A DNA stretch of 17,512 bases from QQUD01 sp039029915 (GCA_039029915.1 JBCCFD010000119.1:1-17512), one strand, 5' to 3'. Positions 1 to 8,036 are shown, counted from the stretch's first letter. The notes: a model not told the origin generated them from the sequence alone. Numbers and translations are program-made.

Positions 1-798
1 GACATTGTCTTTGATGGTACTGACAAGATGTGGTTCACTTTGGCAGGTACTGGTCAAATTGGTCACATTGATGTCAACACTGAGGTCGTAACTGAAATTA
101 ATATTCCCTCGGGCGATACACCCCACGGCATAGACATTGCGCCGAATGGGTTGATTTGGTTTGCTCAAAGCGGGAATGATACTGTAACAAGCTATACTGA
201 GACGGGGTCAGTTTTTCAGGACTATCCGTACTCAGATTCAGGGGCTCAACCAGAAGAAGTACGGGTTTTGAACGCGAGTACCGTTTGGGTTTCATTACCA
301 GGAGTTAATCGAATTGCTCGATTGGATCCTTCAGGTGGCAATTTTTCAAACGTGCCACTCCAGTTAATTCCCGGTCAAGCAACATTTACACCGACAGGTC
401 TTACGCTTGATGGCAGTGAACCTTGGGCTGCTTCGAGTGAGATGGGGGTTATTGGTCGACATGCACCCGGTACGCTTTCGTTTTGGATATGGTTCCAATT
501 AGAGATTGGTAACTTTGCACCAACACGTCTTGATTTTCAGGATGAAACGGACGCTAACTTTGTTTGGTTTGTTGATTCAACTAACGGGTTTGCCGGTCGT
601 TTACGAACGGATAACAACGGTGTTTCAGAAGGGTTTCTCTATACGGCTTTTGAGGAAGGGGCAGATGCGAATCCGACAGATATTGTTGTAAGCACCGATG
701 ATACTGTTTGGGTCGTTAAAAATGGAACGAGTGAGATTATTCAATGGAATCCGCCTTATTTTAATTTGACTTATCTCCCGTTGATTTCAAAGCCATAA
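1..798 (+). CDS. Secreted beta-propeller protein (Vgb/SMP-30-like), 5' truncated
   Basis: The reading frame is open from the first base, so the start lies upstream and about 265 residues of the C-terminal part are visible. The protein shows repeated beta-propeller blades of the virginiamycin-B-lyase/streptogramin-lyase type: phrases such as MWFTLAGTGQIGHID, GLIWFAQSGNDTVTSY and VWVSLPGVNRIARLDPSG recur at blade-like spacing. Proteins of this fold are usually bound-ligand or hydrolase/lyase propellers, but the fold alone does not give a substrate. The extreme C-terminus is TYLPLISKP; similar YLPLI tails occur in exported Chloroflexota proteins, which is recalled knowledge and not proof of export. 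No signal peptide can be assessed because the N-terminus is missing. The downstream gene follows on the same strand after about 99 bp and may be co-expressed. Fold assignment is fairly sure, function unknown. Confidence 0.7.
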   Translation, partial: DIVFDGTDKMWFTLAGTGQIGHIDVNTEVVTEINIPSGDTPHGIDIAPNGLIWFAQSGNDTVTSYTETGSVFQDYPYSDSGAQPEEVRVLNASTVWVSLPGVNRIARLDPSGGNFSNVPLQLIPGQATFTPTGLTLDGSEPWAASSEMGVIGRHAPGTLSFWIWFQLEIGNFAPTRLDFQDETDANFVWFVDSTNGFAGRLRTDNNGVSEGFLYTAFEEGADANPTDIVVSTDDTVWVVKNGTSEIIQWNPPYFNLTYLPLISKP

Positions 799-897
799 GT
801 AGGTACCAGTATTGGTTGATGATTTATCAGATTGGATGATAGATAGGAACGGTTAGCATGAGAAACGGCCGTTTTATGTTTGTGGAGGTATTTGAGT

Positions 898-2358
898 ATG
901 TTTATGTCTAACAAAAAAAATATTTTAGGAATTGGTTTCGTTATACTTTTAATTTTAGTGATTGGTAGCAATACAGTAATCTTTTCAAGTTCAGAAGAGG
1001 TACAAAAGGTTGAGGGAGAAACGGCCGTTTCTGGGACTACCTACTTCAATTATTTGCCATCAATGTATGAAGGCTCAGCCCCGCTGCTGTGTCGGTTTGG
1101 GGTCAATGTTTTGGGACCTATCTCGCAATATGATTATGTCAGTTTAAGATCCGGATGGTATGCAAATTACATTGCTGAAGAAGAACCCGATCTGCCTAAG
1201 GGAACTGAGTTTGTCCAAACAATCCGCTTCCGACAAATCGGTGCAGATGGCTACAATCCTTCAAAAGATCAAGCTGAAATTGAAGCCATTGCGATTGCTA
1301 ATCCGGGTTCAAAATGGCTTGTCGGCAATGAGCCCGATCGCAGCGATTTTCAAGATGATTTAGTCCCGCTTGTTTACGCCAAAGCGTATCACGATACATA
1401 TGAGATTGTTAAAAATGTTGATCCAACGGCAAAGATTTACGCTGGCACAATTGTTCAACCCACTCCGGTACGCCTTGAATATTTAGATCTTGTACTTTCA
1501 AATTACCAATCAATGTACGGCACTGCGATGCCAGTTGACGGCTGGAGTATTCATAACTTTGTTTTGAATGAAGTGAGTTGTGATTACGATCCTGACAACT
1601 GCTGGGGGGCTGAAATCCCACCGGGAGTAGATGCTGATTTTGGCGAAATATTAACGATTGAAGATAACAAAAACCTTGACCTTTTTGAAGAGCGAATTGT
1701 TCGTTTTAGACAGTGGATGTTTGATAATGGTTACGCTGGCTTGCCGGTAATGCTGTCGGAATATGGTGTATTAATCCCAGAGGACTTTTCTGGGTTTAGC
1801 CAGCCAGAGGTTAACGTCTTTATGACGGGTTCCTTCGAATACATGCTTGCGGCTACCGATCCTGTCCTTGGTGACCCGAATGACGAGTATCGTCTGATTC
1901 AGCAATTCTCTTGGTATAGCACCGGCGCACCTGGCGACATCTTCAACGGCAATCTTTTTGATAAGGATACCCAAGTGATTACATCAATGGGCCTCAATTA
2001 TGCAAACTATGCCAGCACCGTTGTATCAGACGTTGATTTACTGCCTTCTCAATTAACAAGCGATACAGCTGGTCCCAATATTGATTTAACCGTCACAGTT
2101 GGAAACGCAGGTAATTTGACCAATGTTTCTGGTCCGGCGACTGTCCGTTTTTACGACGGCGACCCAAGTTCAGGTGGCGTGCAAATTGGGTCAGATAGTA
2201 TTGTATCTCTCTCTGGGTGCGGCACGGCCGAAAGTGTGACGGTGACCTGGAACTCACCGGGTGCAGGACCTCATACGGTTTATGCCCTTATTGATGAAGA
2301 AAATCGTGTTGCGGAATCAGATGAAAGCAACAATCAGATTAGTATAAATATCCCCTAA
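898..2358 (+). CDS. Membrane-anchored glycosidase-like (clan GH-A type) protein with CARDB domain
   Basis: A 486-residue protein. The ATG at 898 is chosen because GGAGG at 884-888 sits nine bases ahead of it; an in-frame TTG at 880 would lie upstream of that site. Residues about 9-24 form one hydrophobic segment (signal anchor or signal peptide). A YFNYLPSMYEG segment lies near residue 50. The middle part looks like a TIM-barrel glycosidase: WLVGNEPDR (N144, E145) matches the Asn-Glu-Pro acid/base motif of clan GH-A, and LSEYGVL (E288) is a good nucleophile candidate. The C-terminal 110 residues resemble a CARDB (Ig-like, cell-adhesion-related) domain and end with the typical acidic ESDESNN turn. 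It probably acts outside the cell on a carbohydrate; family and substrate are not recognisable by eye (Asl1-like or GH39-like are options). Confidence 0.66.
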   Translation: MFMSNKKNILGIGFVILLILVIGSNTVIFSSSEEVQKVEGETAVSGTTYFNYLPSMYEGSAPLLCRFGVNVLGPISQYDYVSLRSGWYANYIAEEEPDLPKGTEFVQTIRFRQIGADGYNPSKDQAEIEAIAIANPGSKWLVGNEPDRSDFQDDLVPLVYAKAYHDTYEIVKNVDPTAKIYAGTIVQPTPVRLEYLDLVLSNYQSMYGTAMPVDGWSIHNFVLNEVSCDYDPDNCWGAEIPPGVDADFGEILTIEDNKNLDLFEERIVRFRQWMFDNGYAGLPVMLSEYGVLIPEDFSGFSQPEVNVFMTGSFEYMLAATDPVLGDPNDEYRLIQQFSWYSTGAPGDIFNGNLFDKDTQVITSMGLNYANYASTVVSDVDLLPSQLTSDTAGPNIDLTVTVGNAGNLTNVSGPATVRFYDGDPSSGGVQIGSDSIVSLSGCGTAESVTVTWNSPGAGPHTVYALIDEENRVAESDESNNQISINIP

Positions 2359-2377
2359 AAAAATAAAGAATATTTTT

Positions 2378-2412
2378 AAAGCCAACCATTGTGCACATGG
2401 TTGGCTTTTTTT
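2378..2412 (+). terminator. Rho-independent terminator between convergent genes
   Basis: A perfect 12-bp stem, AAAGCCAACCAT (2378-2389) with ATGGTTGGCTTT (2397-2408), encloses a 7-base loop. On the plus strand a T tract runs from 2406 to 2412. It closes the glycosidase-like gene. On the minus strand the stem could also stop readthrough from the ABC permease gene, but the T tract on that side is interrupted. Confidence 0.88.
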
Positions 2413-3175
2413 ATTTATTTTCTCGCCACTCCATTTGACGCTCTACTAGAGCAAATAAAATAAGCCCCCACACCGATAAAACCCCAATATCTAGCCAAAA
2501 TCGAGGGGTAACTGGCCCCACAACGGTTTGTCGTAATGCTGATGCTGCGTAAGTGCCCGGGCTGAGCCAGCCAATTTGCAAAAGAACATTTGGCAGTTGC
2601 TCAGGAGGGAATAAGACCGGTCCCAGTCCTAAGAATAAAAATGTAATGAGGGTGCTAATGGTGCCTGATTCTGCAGGGTTTCGGGCATAAGAAGCAATCA
2701 GCGCCCCAATCCCTGACAGCGTCAATGAACTCAGGGGAATGACAATGAGAATTAGTGGATGGATTTTGAGCTGAATGTTGAGCAGCCAGCTTCCCACAAA
2801 CAGATTCACAATGACGGCAGGTAAATTGAACAGGAAGAATGTGGTCACCACTGCTAATAGCAAGGCAGATTTTTTAATCGGTAAGGTGGCAAAATAATTA
2901 AAGGAGCCCTGCATTTTCATAAACATGAAATGGCTTTGAACTTTGTCTATCGTGCCAAACATGATGGCCAGAATAACATTGCCAGTGAGCACAAAAAGGA
3001 GCGCTTTTTCCCCATTGTCACGGGCAAAAACCCACAGGCCTGCCATACTCATTAAAGGGGCAATTAGGCTGAGGGTGATCATGCTTTGCCAAGCCCAACG
3101 CCAGTTTGTTAGTTCGATTAGAAATAGGTCAATATATTGTGTTAAGAAAGACGGCCGTTTACGTTTCAGTTGCAT
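2411..3175 (-). CDS. ABC-2 type transporter permease
   Basis: A 254-residue integral membrane protein with about six hydrophobic segments (roughly residues 31-50, 57-77, 103-128, 138-162, 172-192 and 226-245), and a charged N-terminus and C-terminus. This layout fits the membrane subunit of an ABC-2 type exporter. The segment around residues 190-215 (FPPEQLPN, LSPGTYAASALRQ) resembles the conserved loop of drug, polyketide or lipid exporters of this family. The start codon lies inside the 3' end of the ATPase gene upstream (17-bp overlap), so the two genes are almost certainly translationally coupled and make one exporter. The substrate cannot be told from sequence; no neighbour suggests one. 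Confidence 0.85.
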   Translation of the reverse strand: MQLKRKRPSFLTQYIDLFLIELTNWRWAWQSMITLSLIAPLMSMAGLWVFARDNGEKALLFVLTGNVILAIMFGTIDKVQSHFMFMKMQGSFNYFATLPIKKSALLLAVVTTFFLFNLPAVIVNLFVGSWLLNIQLKIHPLILIVIPLSSLTLSGIGALIASYARNPAESGTISTLITFLFLGLGPVLFPPEQLPNVLLQIGWLSPGTYAASALRQTVVGPVTPRFWLDIGVLSVWGLILFALVERQMEWRENK

Positions 3176-4067
3176 AATGTAGATATAAATCCTCTAACGT
3201 GGCAGAAACTAATTTGAAGTCATCAAGTTGATTAAGGTCGAGCTGGCCTAAAACCATAGAAACCTCTTCTGGCGCAACCCAAAGATGCCACCGGTTTTTA
3301 TCAATGATGTGTTTGGTGAGCTGGGGAGGGAGTGTTGGCGGTCGTTCAGTAAAGAATAGTTCTAGGCGCATTTTTTGATTGAGCTGTTTTTTTAAGTCAG
3401 CTGGACGGCCGTTTACGATCAGCTTCCCATCCTTCATGATCCCCACCCGTTGTATGACCTTCTCCGCCTCTATGGCGTCGTGCGTAATAAAAATAATAGT
3501 GATGCCATGCGCTTCGTTGAGCGTTTGAAGCACTTGCCAAACCTGCTTGCGCCGTTCGGGGTCAAGATCGTTGGTTGGTTCATCGAGAATTAAAACGGGG
3601 GGGCGGCCAGCAGACGCGACGGCTAATCGAAAGAGCCTTTTTTGCCCGCCTGACAGCTTGGTGCTGGTTTGGTTTTGAAACGGCCGTAAACCCCACAAAT
3701 TAATCACCTTTTCTCGGTCGGCCTTTGCATCATTCCGTGATAAGCCCCGTAAGTGAGCCGTGAAGTAAAGCGCTTCTCGGATAGTCAGCTGATTGAGCGC
3801 GGCACTATCTTGCGGCATGTATCCGACTTGCATTGAAAGGGCAATCGGATCTTTATGCAAAGGTTGGTTATAAAATAAAATTTCACCAGAACTGCTTGTG
3901 AGTAAATTGACCATTTGCTTAACAAGCGTGCTTTTTCCAGCTCCATTGGCACCAAGAAGGCCAAAAATTTCACCTTCAGCAATGGTTAGGTTGATATGGT
4001 CATTCGCTAGCTTTGTTTGATTTGGGTATTGCTTAACCAAATTCTTGATATCGTAGACAATGTTCAT
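3159..4067 (-). CDS. ABC transporter ATP-binding protein
   Basis: A 302-residue nucleotide-binding subunit. All signature elements are visible: Walker A GANGAGKST (39-47), Q-loop MPQD (Q86), signature LSGGQ (138-142), Walker B VLILDEP (158-164), D-loop NDLD, and H-loop ITHD (H196). The extra C-terminal ~80 residues match the tail of the CcmA/DrrA-like exporter ATPases, which pair with ABC-2 permeases. It powers export through the overlapping permease encoded downstream. No strong Shine-Dalgarno sequence precedes the ATG at 4067. Two ACGGCCGT palindromes fall inside the gene (3405, 3680). Function as an exporter ATPase is secure; the cargo is unknown. Confidence 0.93.
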   Translation of the reverse strand: MNIVYDIKNLVKQYPNQTKLANDHINLTIAEGEIFGLLGANGAGKSTLVKQMVNLLTSSSGEILFYNQPLHKDPIALSMQVGYMPQDSAALNQLTIREALYFTAHLRGLSRNDAKADREKVINLWGLRPFQNQTSTKLSGGQKRLFRLAVASAGRPPVLILDEPTNDLDPERRKQVWQVLQTLNEAHGITIIFITHDAIEAEKVIQRVGIMKDGKLIVNGRPADLKKQLNQKMRLELFFTERPPTLPPQLTKHIIDKNRWHLWVAPEEVSMVLGQLDLNQLDDFKLVSATLEDLYLHYATET

Positions 4068-4156
4068 TTATCCAAAAGTCCTGATTTTTAAAACGTTAGT
4101 TAGATTGACAGGCCAATCATTAACATCCATTCTATTCTAGTTGGTTATCTATTTAG

Positions 4157-4222
4157 GTGAAACAAAGTTCCTGCTCTAAAAAAACAATGGTTACAAACTT
4201 TGTTTCCCCTAAGTTCCGAAAG
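4157..4222 (+). repeat. Copy A of a ~66-bp structured direct repeat flanking the DUF6624 gene
   Basis: This copy aligns with 4826-4892 over its whole length in the same orientation, about three-quarters identical by hand alignment with one single-base gap; most differences are transitions. It begins GTGAAACAAAGTTCCTG and ends AGTTCCGAAAG. Inside it GAAACAAAGTT (from 4159) and AACTTTGTTTC form a perfect 11-bp inverted repeat. It lies between the ABC ATPase gene and the DUF6624 gene. A consensus-like TTGACA (4105-4110) lies just upstream but no convincing -10 box follows. Confidence 0.78.
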
Positions 4223-4351
4223 TAATTTTCAACAATTTTCTTAAATTTAAAATTGGGCAATGAAAATTACCTTCAGCAGAACAAAAACTCAGACGTAATT
4301 TTATATCTCTTTATCAATGGACATTGGACGAACTACCTACGAGAAAACACT

Positions 4352-4825
4352 ATGACCCAACAGTTACAACACGAACTCATTACCCGCGCTGAAAAAAGTC
4401 GTCGATTACGTGAATCAATTTCACAAAGCTATCAAAGATGGAAAGATATCCTCGCCGTTGAGCAAGATAACGCCCTCTGGTTAAAACGAATCGTTCGGGA
4501 AAACGGCTGGATTCGTCAATCTGTGCATGGCACCGAAGCTGCAAAGGCCGCCTGGAAGATTGTTTATCATTCAGGAGATCATGTCTTTATGCGCCAATGC
4601 CTGCGCATGATGGAGCCTATGGTACAAACAGGTGAAGCCTGCCAGAAAGATTATGCTTTTTTGATGGATCGCTTCCTAATCAATCAGGGTAGGAAGCAGC
4701 TTTATGGTACTCAAAGCAAAAAACAAGATGGGCAAATTGTTCTGCTACCGATTAAAGATCAACATCAACTTGATGAAAGACGTCAGACGGTTGGACTCGA
4801 TCCGCTACTTGCTATTGCCGAGTAA
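4352..4825 (+). CDS. DUF6624-like protein of unknown function
   Basis: A 157-residue protein recognised by motif pattern as DUF6624-like: an LKRIVRENGW block, the KAAWKIVYHSGDHVFMRQCL helix (with H73 and D76 where family members have conserved polar residues), FLMDRFLINQGRKQLYGTQ, and DERRQTVGLDPL near the end. The family has no established biochemical role. The ATG at 4352 is preferred because family similarity begins after it; an in-frame TTG at 4253 would add 33 residues without family-like sequence. No strong ribosome site is visible for either. The gene sits alone on its strand and is bracketed by two copies of a ~66-bp repeat; the second begins at the base directly after the stop codon. 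Confidence 0.75.
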   Translation: MTQQLQHELITRAEKSRRLRESISQSYQRWKDILAVEQDNALWLKRIVRENGWIRQSVHGTEAAKAAWKIVYHSGDHVFMRQCLRMMEPMVQTGEACQKDYAFLMDRFLINQGRKQLYGTQSKKQDGQIVLLPIKDQHQLDERRQTVGLDPLLAIAE

Positions 4826-4892
4826 GTGAAACGAAGTTCCTGTTTTGAATAAAACGAAGCGTATAAACTTTGCTTCCTTGAGGTTCCGAAGC
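4826..4892 (+). repeat. Copy B of the ~66-bp structured direct repeat
   Basis: It starts immediately after the TAA of the DUF6624 gene with GTGAAACGAAGTTCCTG and ends GGTTCCGAAGC. The arms of the internal inverted repeat (GAAACGAAGTT and AACTTTGCTTC) still pair with one mismatch and one G-U pair. It could serve as a 3' processing or termination structure, but no T tract follows. The remaining sequence up to 5008 is AT-rich and holds a TATAAT (4960-4965) that might be the -10 box of the next gene; no good -35 box was found. Confidence 0.76.
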
Positions 4893-5008
4893 TTTTATAA
4901 TGTTAAACAGATGGTCATTTATTCGGCCATCTTTGCTAGCCTAAATCTATCCATTTACCTATAATCCTTGTCTATTATTCAAAATAGTTTGTTTATAGGG
5001 AATAACGG

Positions 5009-5461
5009 ATGATTCAACAGGCTTTTAAATATTTTTTTCTTGAAAGACCAGCCTCTAAGAAAGATGTTAGCCAGTGGATTACGTCTTTTGCTGAATCTGG
5101 CGAGGCCATTCAAAAAAAGACGCTGTCAGCAGCTGACAGTGAGTCTAACCGAAAAGTTTTAAGCCATATCATTGGCATTGAACGCTGGGGGAACCGCAGA
5201 TTAGAAGTCGCTTTAGGCGAGCCATTTATTCAAGATGAATATAACAACTATCGTCCGCCTAGAGATGCATCTTGGGAGCAGCTTCAGACCGATTTTGCCG
5301 ATACTCGCAACGAAACGACTCAATTACTTCAAAAAATAAAAGAAAGCAACATTGAATTATCAAAGATGATTGCCCATAATCAATATGGCGATATCTCTTT
5401 AAAAGGTTGGATGCGCTATTTGGTAATGCACGCCAATCTTGAGTCTAAGCGTCTAAGGTGA
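5009..5461 (+). CDS. DinB-fold protein (DinB/YfiT-like, putative metal-binding)
   Basis: A 150-residue protein with the four-helix DinB-superfamily pattern: SHIIGIERWGNRRLEVALGE (H53), DEYNNYRPP, the FADTRNETTQLLQKI helix, and a final WMRYLVMHANLESKRL (H141). H53 and H141 are plausible metal ligands, while the third position usually held by a His is not obvious (Glu in HANLE, or H123). Many family members are thiol-dependent transferases or are uncharacterised, so a reaction cannot be assigned. AGGGA at 4997-5001 precedes the ATG by seven bases, supporting this start. Its stop codon is only five bases from the end of the convergent nuclease gene. Confidence 0.75.
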   Translation: MIQQAFKYFFLERPASKKDVSQWITSFAESGEAIQKKTLSAADSESNRKVLSHIIGIERWGNRRLEVALGEPFIQDEYNNYRPPRDASWEQLQTDFADTRNETTQLLQKIKESNIELSKMIAHNQYGDISLKGWMRYLVMHANLESKRLR

Positions 5462-5466
5462 TTTAT

Positions 5467-5991
5467 CTATTCAAATACGCTAGTTGCCTGACATCCTCGC
5501 CGCTCACGAACGGCCGTTTCCTCTAACCCCTCTAAATAATCAAAAAGCCGCGTGTCCGGTTCAAATGCACGTGATTCCGCCCAGCCACCGGCAACTAGCT
5601 CTGCGTTAACCAGAATTTCATCAACATACACATATCGCAATAGCCTACCAAATCGGTCGGTGTCATTAACATCAGTAACCAACCGAACCGTTTGATTTTC
5701 TACATAGTTGGCATTGTTATTCGTCGCTTCTTGGAAGCATGTTTCATCACGCTCTGGTGTGTTGATGCCAATGTAGCGTACGCTAACCACCTCACCGTCT
5801 AGTCGCACCCGAATCGTATCTCCATCAATAACCTCGACAACCCGCGCCGTTTCAGAAGGTTGGTTTGGTAACTGTGGGGCATCGGGTGCAAGAGGGAATT
5901 CTCCTGTAATGGGGGTATTGCTTAAGCTGCACGCTAGAAGCGTTAAGATGATTAAGCCGTAAATCGGGATGCTTGTAGATTTAAAATGCAT
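5467..5991 (-). CDS. Lipoprotein thermonuclease (SNase/TNase family)
   Basis: A 174-residue exported nuclease. A hydrophobic signal peptide ends in a lipobox LLAC (C21), so it is probably lipid-anchored outside the cytoplasmic membrane. The SNase fold follows from about residue 48: VIDGDTIRV, VRYIGINTPE and DRFGRLLRYV. These carry the three catalytic residues of staphylococcal nuclease type enzymes (here R72, E80 and R116), all intact, along with the metal-binding aspartates. It likely cuts extracellular DNA/RNA for nutrient use or defence of the surface. The ATG at 5991 is chosen because AAAGGA lies just upstream; longer starts at 6015 and 6078 lack such a site. The gene overlaps no neighbour and shares a ~170-bp divergent region with the LysM lipoprotein gene. 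Confidence 0.9.
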   Translation of the reverse strand: MHFKSTSIPIYGLIILTLLACSLSNTPITGEFPLAPDAPQLPNQPSETARVVEVIDGDTIRVRLDGEVVSVRYIGINTPERDETCFQEATNNNANYVENQTVRLVTDVNDTDRFGRLLRYVYVDEILVNAELVAGGWAESRAFEPDTRLFDYLEGLEETAVRERRGCQATSVFE

Positions 5992-6161
5992 GGTTTTCCT
6001 TTTTCTGTGTTTCATTTTACAATTGATGATGAAATTTTCGTGTATATATTTGCTACCTTGATCAAGACGTGTGTCCAATTTCCACCATAGCTTTCATTGA
6101 CTCCCTATCATAGTTGAAATTTCTCTTGAGCTAAACAAATGTGTCCACGATGGAGGGAACA

Positions 6162-7988
6162 ATGTTTACTAAGCGACTGTTTTTATTACTATCCTTTGTT
6201 TTTGTGGTGACTTTGATAACTGGCTGCGGTCTGATTCCTAGCCCCGGGGGTGGGGATGATGAAACGCCAACACCCATCCCTGGATATCCCGATCCCGATC
6301 CTGACCCAGTTGACCCCGACCCCGACCCAGGCCCAGACCCCGATCCTGACCCAGTTGACCCCGACCCGGTGGACCCTGATCCAGACCCCGTTTTTGAAAC
6401 GATCTCTTTAGGGGAGCCGACCATTCTTGCTGCACCTGATACGAGTTCGAACCAAGGTGATACAGTGGTGCACACAGTTGCCCCAAATGAATGGTTAGTG
6501 CAAATTGCCAGATGCTATGGCGCCTCGTACACGGCTGTTCTTTCACAGAACCCGCAGCTATTTAACACCAACTTTATCCTGCCGGGCACAAATGTCACGG
6601 TTCCCAATGTCGGCAGTGACGGCCCTATCTTTGAACAGCCTTGTGTAACTGAAGACACAGTTGAGGCTGGAGAAACATGGATTTCGTTAGCTGCAAAACA
6701 TGACACCACAACCCAGCTGTTGACGCAAGCCAACCCCGGTAGCCTATTTACGGGCCGCACAATTCTTGTGCCATCTAGTCAGGAGCAGCAGGCGGTTGCG
6801 CAAGCTAATCCTAGCCAAGACCTCATTTATGTTCGGGATGGCAATCTGGCAATCTGGCAAAGCGAGAATGGTGAAACGGCCGTTTATGAATCCTTCAACA
6901 ACCTTATTATTGAATTGGTTGTGAATGATGCCGGTACATGGGCCATTGCCAAGATGAAGCAAGCAGAAAACGAAGCGGTCAACGTTGTTTTGATCAATCT
7001 AGTCGAAAAGAATATGGGCATTGTTGTTGCAGATTTACCATTAGGGTTGCCATCATTTAACCAAACAACCATGATGATTTCCGATCAACAGGCCGCTTTT
7101 GTCATTCAACAAGATACAACTTTAGATCTAAGCGCGTTTTCGATTGGAACACCATTGGTTGTGAACACGCTTGAGGGGCTGACTCACAACATTTCAACTG
7201 ATTTTGTGCCCAACATAAATCTGTTTGAAGGCCCAGATGACAGCAGCTTCTTGCTATTCGATGGGAGCGGCATTTATCGCTATGCTGTGGATTTGGCCGA
7301 TGGTGAACAGATTATTTGGCAACCGGATGGTGAGCAAGATTTTGGCACCTCTTTACGGCCTGTCGCTTGGTCGCCTGCTGGACAATATTTACTGGTTGAG
7401 GTCTTTTACATTGAGGGATTCAACTACGGCATTTTGGACGCAACCACTGATCAATGGGTGCCGATTGAAAATTCTGGTGGTTATATCTTAGCAGGAACGG
7501 CCGTTTGGCAATCGGATGGCAATATTGACGTCATCAACCCTTGGATTCCGAATGGCTCTGGATTCACACTAACCACTTATCAGCCCCAAACGGCCGATGG
7601 CAGCCTCAGTTTAAATCAAGTGAGCGAAGATGAGTTAGACGCTCCAGCTGATTTGCCAACCAGTAATATACCAAATGTTATCATGCGAGCTGGACCGCTC
7701 AGCGATGGTGAAACGTATGTTAGTTTCCTAGTGGGTAATCCAGATTCGACATCCCATCTGATGCTACGCCTTGACCGCGAAAATAAAGCCTTGGTTGAAC
7801 ATATGGCCGTAAATAGCTTCGCTTTCTTCCCTACTTTCTCAAATAGTGGCAACGTCTTGCTGTTACAGCAAGTTAACAACAACAGCACCATTGATCAGGT
7901 TGCCTATGTTGATATGGCTGAAAAAGTGACCTTCTCAATCCTTGACTTGGTCGGCCCAGATTCCCGTAATTTCTATTGGATTGATTAA
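6162..7988 (+). CDS. Lipoprotein with DP-rich linker, two LysM domains and beta-propeller
   Basis: A 608-residue lipoprotein. The signal peptide ends in LITGC (lipid-modified C22). Residues about 43-76 are a low-complexity Asp-Pro linker. Two LysM domains follow at about 101-148 and 164-204; LysM domains bind N-acetylglucosamine polymers such as peptidoglycan. The remaining ~400 residues look like a TolB/WD40-type propeller (for example NLAIWQSENG, VAWSPAGQYLLVEVF, FPTFSNSGNVLLLQQV). A role in wall-associated ligand binding or scaffolding is inferred. The ATG at 6162 is chosen for the GGAGGG at 6152-6157; the spacing is short (4-5 bases). Upstream ATG 6150 and GTG 6141 lack ribosome sites. 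The gene has its own terminator, so it is probably monocistronic. Confidence 0.82.
   Translation: MFTKRLFLLLSFVFVVTLITGCGLIPSPGGGDDETPTPIPGYPDPDPDPVDPDPDPGPDPDPDPVDPDPVDPDPDPVFETISLGEPTILAAPDTSSNQGDTVVHTVAPNEWLVQIARCYGASYTAVLSQNPQLFNTNFILPGTNVTVPNVGSDGPIFEQPCVTEDTVEAGETWISLAAKHDTTTQLLTQANPGSLFTGRTILVPSSQEQQAVAQANPSQDLIYVRDGNLAIWQSENGETAVYESFNNLIIELVVNDAGTWAIAKMKQAENEAVNVVLINLVEKNMGIVVADLPLGLPSFNQTTMMISDQQAAFVIQQDTTLDLSAFSIGTPLVVNTLEGLTHNISTDFVPNINLFEGPDDSSFLLFDGSGIYRYAVDLADGEQIIWQPDGEQDFGTSLRPVAWSPAGQYLLVEVFYIEGFNYGILDATTDQWVPIENSGGYILAGTAVWQSDGNIDVINPWIPNGSGFTLTTYQPQTADGSLSLNQVSEDELDAPADLPTSNIPNVIMRAGPLSDGETYVSFLVGNPDSTSHLMLRLDRENKALVEHMAVNSFAFFPTFSNSGNVLLLQQVNNNSTIDQVAYVDMAEKVTFSILDLVGPDSRNFYWID
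6294..6367 (+). repeat. In-gene direct repeat (29 bp, period 45 bp) encoding the Asp-Pro linker
   Basis: Two identical 29-base segments at 6294-6322 and 6339-6367 start CCCGATCCTGACCC and are offset by 45 bases, that is 15 codons. They encode most of the DP/VDP linker between the lipid anchor and the first LysM domain. Exact identity at synonymous positions points to a recent duplication or ongoing length change of the linker. The minus-strand Gly-Ser-rich open frame here is only its antisense shadow. Confidence 0.8.
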
Positions 7989-7997
7989 TATATTCAG

Positions 7998-8029
7998 AAG
8001 GTGCGGCTGTTTGGCCGCACCTTTATTTG
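7998..8029 (+). terminator. Rho-independent terminator after the LysM lipoprotein gene
   Basis: A perfect 10-bp GC-rich stem, AAGGTGCGGC (7998-8007) and GCCGCACCTT (8014-8023), has a 6-base loop TGTTTG and is followed by TTTATTT with one interruption. It begins nine bases after the lipoprotein stop and separates that gene from the NACHT gene. Confidence 0.85.
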
Positions 8030-8036
8030 GACCCTC

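Noticed and set aside
4253..4351. N-terminal extension of the DUF6624 protein from a TTG
   Set aside because: The extra 33 residues show no family-like sequence and no ribosome site; the ATG at 4352 is a better start.
4826..4892. GTTCC-containing repeat copies as possible tRNA or tRNA-like genes
   Set aside because: No acceptor stem, anticodon arm or T-loop consensus could be folded around it.
5992..6078. Longer nuclease start giving a charged pre-sequence before the signal peptide
   Set aside because: No ribosome site precedes it, while ATG 5991 has AAAGGA and yields a normal lipoprotein signal peptide.
5992..6161. Divergent promoters between the nuclease and LysM lipoprotein genes
   Set aside because: TTGACT (6097-6102) and a TATATA-like run exist, but no partner boxes lie at proper spacing, so no site was annotated.
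6131..6475. Minus-strand open frame with Gly-Ser repeats opposite the LysM lipoprotein gene
   Set aside because: It is the antisense of the Asp-Pro codons of a well-supported gene and has no ribosome site or family likeness.
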